This document shows positions 47,169-56,320 of a DNA stretch of 64,000 nt, in pieces (positions within the stretch are counted from its first letter, which is position 1; each line of letters begins with the position of its first letter). The stretch lies in the NCBI RefSeq assembly GCF_022605165.1, contig NC_063074.1:1267501-1331500 (forward strand), read 5' to 3'. A program made the translations under genes and the position numbers. A model generated the notes under the pieces. That model made no database searches. It was not told the origin of the DNA and worked only from the letters and a program-made list of their open reading frames with translations. This stretch comes from Purpureocillium takamizusanense (taxonomy: Eukaryota; Ascomycota; Sordariomycetes; Hypocreales; Ophiocordycipitaceae).

Positions 47169-49150
47169 CTATGACCTCCCGAAGCCGAACCATCCTCTCT
47201 TCGCTTGCGGCGCGGGCTGTTCCTTCGCCGGCCCGGGAGCCGCTGCCGGCGTTGCTGTGGCGGCACTGGTCTTGCCGGGGTAGTCAATGTAGTTCCAGGC
47301 GACGTCGAGGAAGATGGGCTTCATGGGGATGAGCGCCAGCTTGGGCGGGAACTCGACAATATTGGACAGGTCCACACCATTAGGGGGGTACTCCTGCAGC
47401 CGCTCGAGAAGCGGGATCCTGGAGCGCCGGCCCGCCTCGTTGCCTTCGCCCTTGCGGAGGTTGTCGATGTGAACAATGGCACGATGTCGCTGCAGCTCGC
47501 CGTCGAGCAGACTCGCAAGGGTCGCCACTGACTCCGACGTAACTTCGACGTTCAGGGCCGACGAGCCAGTCGTGTCTGATCTCTTGGGCAGCTTCGACGC
47601 TGACTCCTGGCACAGCTCTGCGGCTCGGCTGATCAGGGCCAGGGCGTTGGCGACGTTTCCGACGATGGCGTGCGAGCGCGCAATCGACAGACATCTGGGT
47701 AAGCAGGTCAGTAGGCTGTCAAGGTGGGTAGTTTGCCAGGAGTGGCCTACTTGAGCGACTCAAAATAGTTTGCAACCGCGTCAAGCCTTGACGCGAGTCC
47801 CTCATCGGCCGCTACACCGGGAAGTTCGTTAATGGACTCGAGGTTTTGGAGGGTGCCGTCGTAAAGTGCCAGCTTTTCTTTGAGCTTCACCAGCTTCTTG
47901 CGCGTAGGTAACTCCCTCTCCTTGCTGCCCGCGTCCTCGGCAGCCTGGGACTTCTTCTTCCGCCGCAGCGAGCCGTAGACTTCGGGCGCACCATCCTGAG
48001 GACCGGTCAATACGCGGTTTCGGCCGATTCTCCAGCTGATCATCTCGTAGTTGACGGCGGTGCGGGTGATCTGCAATCCCTGCATGCGGGGGTCGCTCTG
48101 GGCGACGCCCTCGGCCCTGAGTTCGTCAATGGCCTGCTTGGTCGCATCCACGGCGTCTTGGGTCGCCGTCAAGATTTCGTCGTACACGGCAGCCACCTCG
48201 TGGGGCTCCTTGTCCTTGGATACCTCGACGGCCGCAGCCAAACGTGACTTGGCAGCCTCGACGGACGCCCAGGCCAGCGATATTTGGGCGTCCTCGATCT
48301 GCACTTCCCTGGATCGCCACGTCAGGGTCCTCGGGGCGCTCTCCGCGGTAATGCCAGTCTTGGCCGCCGCATCGGCATCAGCCAGGATGGACGGGTCGAT
48401 TTTGTCCACCTCACGGACCAGCTCTGCATCCGACCGAGGGAAAGCCTTGCGCGCAATCGCGGGAATGGGAACGGTTCGGGGGGTCTTGAGTTGGTAGGCG
48501 GCATATCGGATAGAGGGGTCAATGGTCTCGGAGAGCAGGTCTTTGAATAGGTCGCCGCTGCCGGTCATCGCCAGGGCGCTGTAGACAACGCGGGCGACGG
48601 CGTAGCTTTGGAGGCAGGGCTCCCAGGTGTGCTTTTCGAACAGCATTGCGCCTCGGATGAGGGCGGCGTACGCCTTGGCCTCGAGGACATCGTTGTCCGA
48701 CGCACCAGACACAGACTTTTGGGAGAGGGCATCGACGAGGTCCTGGGCGGCGCGGGCTGCCTTGTCGAGTCGCGAGACGATGTGGGAGCGCGTGCGGCTG
48801 GAGAGGCCCTTTTGATCGGCGGTGTGCGCGGCCTTGATGCTCATAGCCTGAGCAAAAGCTCGCTCGCTCGTCAGAAGCAACAGGTGAACGTGTCTAGTAT
48901 CCCAATGAGGTCAGTGTCTGGCAGGGCACTCGGCCAGGGTACGGTCGATCCGGGCTCACTCATGACTGGCGGCGACATCCTCTGCAGTGACCTTGTCCTT
49001 GTTGTGGAACTTGCCGCGGTTTCTGGTCGCAATGCCCAGCTTCTTGCGGGTGTTGAGGAGGCGCTTGGCCAGCTGGGAGTGGTAGGTGGAGTAGTCGCCG
49101 TAGAGGAGAGCCTGGTCGCGGCCTTGGACGATGAAGCTGGTGATGTCCAT
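47169..49150 (-). CDS. SRP68: Signal recognition particle subunit SRP68
   Basis: Three exons, 48960-49150, 47751-48893 and 47169-47694, give 619 aa. Exon 1 encodes MDITSFIVQGRDQALLYGDY and YHSQLAKRLLNTRKKLGIAT, the highly typical SRP68 N-terminus. The first join gives AASHEHVHLLLLTSERAFAQ then AMSIKAAH; the second gives ANYFESLKCLSIARSHAIVG. Exon 2 is almost wholly alpha-helical, with paired helices of the TPR-like SRP68 RNA-binding region. Exon 3 ends with PPKLALIPMKPIFLDVAWNY, the segment that binds SRP72 in known orthologues, and a short Pro/Ala/Lys tail. It should work in the cytosol as part of SRP, together with SRP72 on the S domain of the SRP RNA. Confidence 0.96.
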
Positions 49151-52090
49151 TGTCGCCCCGGCTGTGTCTGTGCGTGTGTCGCAGGGACAGAACGCTCGGT
49201 CTCAATTCCTGGGTCAAGGGCAGGTCGGAGGCGTGCGAGTTCTGTCGGCCTGCACGCGACGTCGAGGCTTGCGAGAGAGGGATGTGAGTGTGTGGCCACC
49301 AGTGGGGACGAGATGATGGCGGGGCAGCGAGCACCAACCGTCGTCGAACGGAGGTAGTTACCGTACCGTGCGTGTGTGTCCTGGTCCAGGCACCAAAAAA
49401 AAAAGTCGAGCCTTTCCTCTCCTCTTCGGGCGGGTACGTACAGTACCAAAGTACCTCACATGCAGCTGCTCACTCACTCCTTGTGACCTTGATCGGCTTA
49501 TGTAATCTTTCATGTGCCGCGTCTTGCGATGCACTTGCGCACCAACTTTGCTTCGTGTTAAAGCTGCCTACCCTGCGCCATCTGATGCACGGCGCATTGC
49601 CGTCTCCGTTGACCAAGGCTAGCACAGAAATCCAGCTGGGCCGCAAGCGCTCACTGCCTTGTCGTTTTAGCACCGGTGAAGCGCACCTGACCTGCAATGC
49701 ATGCCCGTTGGGCGATCGGGCTGCGAGGTGGTGTTCGATGCGATGCCGGCAATTCCACGCCACTGCTGTGGCTGATGCCATCTTACGACGTGCATTCAGC
49801 GAAGCACCTTGGCACGGTAGGCTAGCGGGTGCATGTCGCAGGCAGGGCTCATCACCAGCCCTACTCAGCGCGTCCAGACAACACGAGCTCGATGTCGCTC
49901 ACTCCATTGTCGGTCCAAGGCATCGGCTACCGCGGAGGCTGGATGCGCTGAGTCGAGTCGGTGAGGCGTGCGTGCAACGTGTTCGGTTGGTTAGCCAGCG
50001 GCCGGGAGGCAGCCCGGCCACAAAGCACGAGCACATACTGTCTGATGGGGGCAGTGTTTCGCTTATTAGGTACGCGTTCACTGACTGAGCAAGGTGAGTG
50101 TGCTACGTCGGTGGTGGTGTCGCCGACGGAAGAGTGACATGCCTGGCGGGCACTCTTTTGTAGTAGTCAAGTAGGCGCCTGGTGCAGGCAACGCTTTCAG
50201 AATGTCGTCGTCTGTGCTTTGTCCCCCTGCCTGACCGCAATACCTACTAGGTAGGTATAATGTAGGCACCAGCAGAGACTGTCAGCCAGTGCTTTGTACT
50301 AACACGACGAAGCCAACCGTCAACACTGCCGGTGCGACCTCGCAGACGGCGTCTCCACGAGCATCACGGGTGCGGAGTACAAAGTACTGTGCAGCTTGGC
50401 ACCCGCACCCGCATCAGCACCCTCGCTTTCGATGACGACGCCAGCGCACCCTGCATCTGCAGCTGATGAGAGCCGCGCTCGTCCTGGCAGCACCCCCCAC
50501 CAAATGGACCACCGGGAGGCGAAAGACGGACTAAGGACAGGAGCAAGAGAAGAAAAAAAAGCCGGCAGCTCACGTGCCCGTCCACAGTGGCTTCTGAGGT
50601 GCCAGCTAGGCGGATCTTGGGGGGTCGCGCAGGCCAATCAGTGAAGGGGGTGGGGCTGCGAACTGCAAACAGTGCCGTGCAGGTGACCCTGCTGGCGGCG
50701 GCGAGCAGGCAGCGCAGCGCAGCGCAGGATAGCCCGCCCCGGACTTTGCAGGCTGACTGATGAGGTGAGGAGGAGGATGAATGGATGGACGGATGAGCAA
50801 GGCGGTGGCGGGTGGGCGCTTGATTCGTTTGTGTGTAGGTGCTCGTATATTCAACGGTGAATTCGCATTACCTCATGCTACGACGCAACAAAAAAAACAC
50901 ATAGCGTGTCTCTACGGTCAGTCCTGCGCTGTACCATCAAGTACCTCGTTTCGTAGGCACCCCAACAAGGAGATAAGGCACGCAAAAAGGCCCCTCCTGA
51001 TACCTTCGTACCCGGTGCTACTGCCGCCGCCGCCGCTGCTTCTTCTGCTCTTTCCCGCCAGGACTCCAGGGCTCCCCCCTCATCTAAAGGCCGCTCGCCC
51101 GCCCGCACCTGCCGACACGGGCATTCACTCACTCACTTAGTACGTTACCTATACTGTACCTACCTATAGGTCTAGTATGGAAGGTACGAAGTAGAGGTAG
51201 GTGGCTTTCTTTGAGCACCTGCCCTGCCCTGCCCCTGCCTAGCAAGCCCAGTGCCGTCCATTTGCCTTGCCTGCCTCTCTCCAAATGGGCGGCGACCTCC
51301 CCGCCAGCCTTCTTCACCACACCGCACCACCAAAGGCAAAACCCATCCGTCTTCCTTTCCCCCTTCTTGCATGTGCATTTTCCCGTCCCATCCTCCCTTC
51401 CTCGCTCATCCCTCCTCGCCCGCGTCCTTCCTGCGACCCTCCCTCCTTTGTCCCCAACAACGTCTCCATCAGCCTAGGCCGCGGGTCGCACCGCAGCAGG
51501 ACATCCATCATCCATCGACGTGGGGACCAGGACCCCCCCCCCCTTTTCCCAATCCCCTCACAGCGAGCGAGCGCCGTCCCAGCGTGTGCCGGCCGGCGTT
51601 TGCTTTGGCGGTACGGAGCTCCTCTCACGCCGTAAGTGCGCCGCTGCCGGTTGCATGTGCCTGCGTGCGCCGCCCACACCCACGCCTGCAACCTCCCGTC
51701 CGCCGCCAGACCAGACCCCCCGAGCCCACTGCGCCCTTGTCTGATTCATCAACTCACCTCCGCCTCAGGCTTCCGATAACGCCCGCCGTCTTGTCTTCAT
51801 AAAGGTCGACTGCACTCGCGCTTGCTTGCAAACAGAGTCTCGCTCCCCCCTCTCGCCAACGCGTAGCATCGCATCACATCGCATCGCATCGCATCGCAAC
51901 CCTCTACCTCGTCGCATCACCCCACGCACGGCCTTGCTTTCGCGCCCAGCTCCGTGCGCTGCGCCATGAGTCTGATGACAACGACACTCTCGCCTCACCG
52001 TTAACACAGATAGACTCGGCCCGCTCCACACAACTCACGCGCGTCCCGTTCCATCGCTCCCACGACCTTGGAGCTGCGCCGAGCGCCAGC
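49151..52090. other. Divergent intergenic region, 2.9 kb
   Basis: Between SRP68 (minus) and the SNF2-RING gene (plus). Contains TACGAAGTA at 51185-51193 and a CATCG pentamer repeat at 51867-51898 in what is probably the 5' leader of the plus-strand gene. A 266-codon plus-strand frame (49288-50088) has no domain and an unlikely composition, so it is not called. Confidence 0.55.
51867..51898. repeat. CATCG pentanucleotide repeat
   Basis: About six CATCG-type units with one CATCA variant, roughly 190-225 bases upstream of the SNF2-RING ATG. Confidence 0.85.
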
Positions 52091-55000
52091 ATGGCTTCCA
52101 ACGGTACTCACTCGCCGCCCCGCAGCGCGCCACTGGCAGCTTCAAGCGATGCAGCCGTGCCCTCCCAAGCCTTGCAACAGCCCACAGATAGTTCTGCACT
52201 GGCGAGTCCCTCTCAAGAAGTCGCTTCTGACAATACTGCCACCCAAGGCCGCTCGTCGCACCCTCCGGGGTCTCTGCCTTCCTGGAATCCAGCCGAGCTG
52301 CTTCAGCCTGGTCGGCGGGCTAACAGCGCCATCGACCTGCGGAGCGGGCTCGCAAATCATACCATGAGCGCGCCTCATCTTACGTCGAGGGACCGCTCCA
52401 GCACCGGTGCACCCACCCCGATGGTCTTTCAGTTCGCCACCCGGGATGAGTCGGCCACCAGCCGCTTCACAAGCGAAGCCTCAACGCCCAGCGACAGTGG
52501 CGAGCCGCGACAAAATGGTGTCGGCAACTGGATTGAGCGCGTGAATAATGTTCATAGTCGCTCCGCCGTGCCTCAAGCCAAGCGTCGCAAGACCGAAGAC
52601 GGCCAGGATTTCGCCGCTAGGACGAGCAACATCCCCGTCCGCGGTGGTAGTGGCATTCTCGGAAGCTACGTCAAGGAGAAGCGCCTCGAAGGCGATGCCC
52701 AAGGCACGCTAGCCTCGGCAACGGTGGACTTGACTGGCGGTACGAAGTCTTTCCGCCTGCTTGGGAGGAACGCATTACTGACCGCCGCAGCCAACGATGA
52801 CGATGTCATGGTCATGTCCGATCCCAAGGATGAGGAGGTTTGCTATGGCATGGTCAAGAGCAATTTGAATTGCTTCAGGGTCCCTGCACCGAAGCCTGGG
52901 ATGCAGAGTTTGTGGGGTCCCGGCTACCAGCCAGGCATCAAAATCAACCTGAAGCGCCAGGTCGGCGACAAGTCGATCAAGATACAGGCTTGTGACCACA
53001 CCCGAGAGATTGTCGGTGTCGTTGAGCCCAACAGCGCCGCGGCATTCTGTCCCCTGCTCGATACCAATATTCGCCTGAGAACCGACTGCCGCATCCCGCC
53101 TCATCCCAAGAAGCCTGGTGAGGAACCAGGTCAGGCAACGTCTCGCTCATACACCCTCGACGTGGTCATGTATGGACCCAAAAAGTACGCCAAGAACGTC
53201 GGTCTTCTGCTCCAAAAGCACAACCTGAAGCTCCTCGCGCCGTATTTGGTGCAAAAAGGCATTCAGGTCTACAATCCTCACAACACCCTATACTGCCCGC
53301 CTCCGCCAAAGGTGTACCCGACCAACTCGCAAGGTTCCTTTGCAGGAATCGCCAACCGGACCGTTGAGGAGATCCGCTCGGAAGTCATGGGCGTATTCGA
53401 CTCCCTCAAGCGGAACGAAGACCTTCCCCTCGCGGAGCCTCCCTCGACGATTACTACGCCTCTGCTTAAGCATCAGAAGCAAGGACTCTTCTTCATGGCA
53501 ATGAGGGAGAAGACACTGCAGGAGCAGGAAAACCAGGAGGCCATGGTTTCCTTCTGGAAGACGAAGATCAATGCCAAGGGCGAGCGCGTGTACTCCAACG
53601 CAATCACCGGCCAAGAACAGCGTGCGCCGCCACCCGAGACTCGGGGTGGAATATTGGCCGATATGATGGGCCTTGGAAAGACGTTGAGCATCTTGTCCCT
53701 AGTCGCGAGCTCCACAGACGATGCACAGGTGTGGGAAGGTCTTGACCCAGTACAGCGCCCCCCAACGGACGCTCGACCGGCCAAGGACGACGGATACATG
53801 ATGATGCAGCAGGCCAGCTTCGAGCCGGCACCCATTGTGCGCCACGCCAAGACGACCTTGATTGTGTGCCCCTTGAGCACCATAACCAACTGGGAGGAGC
53901 AAATGAAACAGCACGTGCAGCCTGGTGCGCTGTCGTATCACATTTATCACGGAGCGAATCGCATCAAGGATGTTGAGAGACTGACAACGTTTGATATTGT
54001 CATCACTACTTACGGCTCCGTGTCCAACGAACTGAGCTCGCGCAGAAAACGAAAAGAAGGGCTCTATCCACTGGAAGAGATTGGCTGGTTCCGCATCGTC
54101 CTCGATGAAGCCCACATGATCCGCGAGCAGTCGACTCTGCAGTTCAAAGCAATGTGCCGGCTTCAGGCCGAAAGGCGATGGGCAGTCACCGGTACCCCTG
54201 TTCAGAATCGGTTGGACGATCTGGCCGCTCTTCTCGCCTTCCTCCGCTTGCACCCGTTCCACGACCGGCCCAAGTTCAACCGTTATATCGTGGAGCCGTT
54301 CAAGGCTTGCGACCCCGAGATCGTGCCGAAGCTGCGCGTGCTCGTCGATACCATTACTCTCCGCCGCCTCAAGGACAAGATTGACCTTCCTCCCCGAGAG
54401 GATCTGGTTGTCCGTCTCGACTTCAGCTCCGAGGAGCGAGGCATCTACGAAATGTTTGCGCGGAACGCCCAGGACCGCGTGCGGGTGTTGGCCGGTTCGA
54501 ACATTGGCAAAGCTCTGGGAGGAAACACGTACATCCACATCCTCAAGGCCATCCTGCGACTTCGACTGCTCTGCGCGCACGGTAAAGATCTTCTTAACGA
54601 CGAAGATTTAGCCGCCCTAAAGGGCATGTCCGCAGAAATGGCCATTGACATTGACGACGATGACGACAATAATGGGCCTACTCTCTCGCACCAAAAGGCA
54701 CACGAGATGTTTGCGCTCATGCAAGACACGAATAACGATGCATGCATAGAATGCACCAAGAAGCTCAACGCGACCGACGGGCAGAACCTCGATGCTGAAA
54801 ACCAGGATGATATCCTTGGCTACATGACTCCGTGCTTTCACGTCCTCTGCCGCTCCTGCGTGCGAGGCTACCATGAGCGTGCGAGGGCACTCCTCATTCC
54901 TGGCCAGTCGGCCGGGCCGTGCCCTGTCTGCAACTCTCACGTTCGCCTTGAGCTGGTCGAGCTTCGACGCGACGATGTTGACGCTGAGCACGACGGCCCT

Positions 55001-55606
55001 GCTAAGAGCAAGGCCAAGAACGTGCGGAAGAAGATTGAAAAGTACGACGGACCGCACACCAAGACCAAGGCCCTGATTGAGGACTTGCTCAAGTCCCGTG
55101 CGGCGAGTGAGGCGAACCCCACGGAGCCACCTTTCAAGTCGGTGGTGTTTTCGGGATGGACATCGCACTTGGACTTGATTGAGCTGGCGCTCAGCGCAGC
55201 GGGCATCTCGTTCGCTCGGCTGGACGGAACCATGACACGGACTGCCCGCACCGCGGCCATGGATAGCTTCCGCGAGGACAATGCGGTTGAGGTCTTGCTC
55301 GTCTCCATCATGGCAGGCGGACTAGGCCTCAACCTCACCGCCGCCAACAGCGTCTACGTCATGGAGCCGCAATACAACCCTGCCGCCGAGGCGCAGGCTG
55401 TGGACCGCGTTCACCGGCTGGGCCAGAAGCGGCCCGTCCGGACGGTCCGGTACATCATGCGCGGAAGCTTCGAAGAGAAGATGCTAGAAATTCAAGACAA
55501 GAAGATGAAGCTGGCCAGCCTCAGCATGGACGGCCAGAACAGGAGGCTCGACAAGGCCGAGGCCGCCCGGCAGAAGCTGATGGATCTGCGCAGCCTTTTC
55601 AAATAG
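52091..55606 (+). CDS. SNF2-family ATPase with RING finger (RAD5/HLTF class)
   Basis: A single uninterrupted frame of 1171 aa from ATG 52091. Residues 1-230 are Ser/Pro-rich and disordered, with a nuclear-signal-like AKRRKTE. A HIRAN-like region spans about 252-350 (CYGMVKSNLNCFRVPAP, IQACDHTREIVGVVEPNSAA). The SNF2 N-lobe starts near 455 (ITTPLLKHQKQGLFFMAMRE), with Walker A ADMMGLGKTLSILSL at about 522-536 and DEAH box FRIVLDEAHMIRE at about 667-679. A C3HC4 RING finger (CIEC to CPVC, about 884-946) interrupts the two helicase lobes. The C-lobe follows at about 1016-1130 (VVFSGWTSHLDLIELALSAA, SIMAGGLGLNLTAANSVYV, DRVHRLGQKRPVRTVRYI). RING inside SNF2 marks the RAD5/RAD16/ULS1/HLTF group of ATP-dependent translocases with ubiquitin-ligase activity; the HIRAN-like part favours HLTF/RAD5-like DNA-damage tolerance. 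The precise orthologue is unsettled. Confidence 0.93.
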   Translation: MASNGTHSPPRSAPLAASSDAAVPSQALQQPTDSSALASPSQEVASDNTATQGRSSHPPGSLPSWNPAELLQPGRRANSAIDLRSGLANHTMSAPHLTSRDRSSTGAPTPMVFQFATRDESATSRFTSEASTPSDSGEPRQNGVGNWIERVNNVHSRSAVPQAKRRKTEDGQDFAARTSNIPVRGGSGILGSYVKEKRLEGDAQGTLASATVDLTGGTKSFRLLGRNALLTAAANDDDVMVMSDPKDEEVCYGMVKSNLNCFRVPAPKPGMQSLWGPGYQPGIKINLKRQVGDKSIKIQACDHTREIVGVVEPNSAAAFCPLLDTNIRLRTDCRIPPHPKKPGEEPGQATSRSYTLDVVMYGPKKYAKNVGLLLQKHNLKLLAPYLVQKGIQVYNPHNTLYCPPPPKVYPTNSQGSFAGIANRTVEEIRSEVMGVFDSLKRNEDLPLAEPPSTITTPLLKHQKQGLFFMAMREKTLQEQENQEAMVSFWKTKINAKGERVYSNAITGQEQRAPPPETRGGILADMMGLGKTLSILSLVASSTDDAQVWEGLDPVQRPPTDARPAKDDGYMMMQQASFEPAPIVRHAKTTLIVCPLSTITNWEEQMKQHVQPGALSYHIYHGANRIKDVERLTTFDIVITTYGSVSNELSSRRKRKEGLYPLEEIGWFRIVLDEAHMIREQSTLQFKAMCRLQAERRWAVTGTPVQNRLDDLAALLAFLRLHPFHDRPKFNRYIVEPFKACDPEIVPKLRVLVDTITLRRLKDKIDLPPREDLVVRLDFSSEERGIYEMFARNAQDRVRVLAGSNIGKALGGNTYIHILKAILRLRLLCAHGKDLLNDEDLAALKGMSAEMAIDIDDDDDNNGPTLSHQKAHEMFALMQDTNNDACIECTKKLNATDGQNLDAENQDDILGYMTPCFHVLCRSCVRGYHERARALLIPGQSAGPCPVCNSHVRLELVELRRDDVDAEHDGPAKSKAKNVRKKIEKYDGPHTKTKALIEDLLKSRAASEANPTEPPFKSVVFSGWTSHLDLIELALSAAGISFARLDGTMTRTARTAAMDSFREDNAVEVLLVSIMAGGLGLNLTAANSVYVMEPQYNPAAEAQAVDRVHRLGQKRPVRTVRYIMRGSFEEKMLEIQDKKMKLASLSMDGQNRRLDKAEAARQKLMDLRSLFK

Positions 55607-56320
55607 TTTTTTTTTTTACGTTTACCACGACTTATTCTCATTAAGAGGCAAACCGACACATTTACACGGGGGCTATGGAGTATCGGGCATAACGGATGGC
55701 GTTTTCGGGATGCCTGACGAGACGGGTCGTTTGCTGCCTTTTCGAGGGGCGGAAGCACTCATGACGAAGCATTTTCCCTCTTTTATTCTTTCCTTTTTAC
55801 ATCTTCTTTGCGCTTTACACGCGGGCCACAGGAGGCACTCTAGCAATGGCCACTTTCCGCTGCATTTGGGTGGCTCGCATCTCGTTTGCTAGATACAGCT
55901 CAGCTCTCACGAGGGGAGATAGTCAAAGAGGCGCTGGGCGACTGAAAGGGAGTTGGGAGGCATCACGGATGATACATGGACGTTTCATGACATGACAGGG
56001 GCAGCAGATTAGGCACGAGAATACCAAGTCTTGTTTTATCGCCCTTGCTGCACGCCGCGTACCTCGCTCATAATTACACCGGGCGGCCATGCAACCTGTT
56101 TCAACACGCCGCAGACAACATTGTGCATGTCTCCCATGGCTCAGACACGTCCCGGCTCGAAGCCCGTAGTCATCCATCCCGTGAATGATAGAACCATCCC
56201 ATCATGCGGTTCCCCACTACACAGACGCCGTAGAAACCAATCCATGCCTGACGAAATAATGCTTCGCCCTCACCGCAACGCCCCCAAAGTCTCGCTTTTG
56301 CAGTTCCGCGGAAAAGGGGG
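55607..56320. other. Intergenic region between convergent genes
   Basis: 0.7 kb holding the 3' ends of the SNF2-RING gene and the GCP2 gene. A T run at 55607-55616 directly follows the SNF2-RING stop. No gene. Confidence 0.65.

Noticed and set aside
49288..50088. 266-codon plus-strand frame upstream of the SNF2-RING gene
   Set aside because: No domain, no credible splice neighbours, and Cys/Arg/His/Ser-rich composition typical of a chance frame in promoter DNA.
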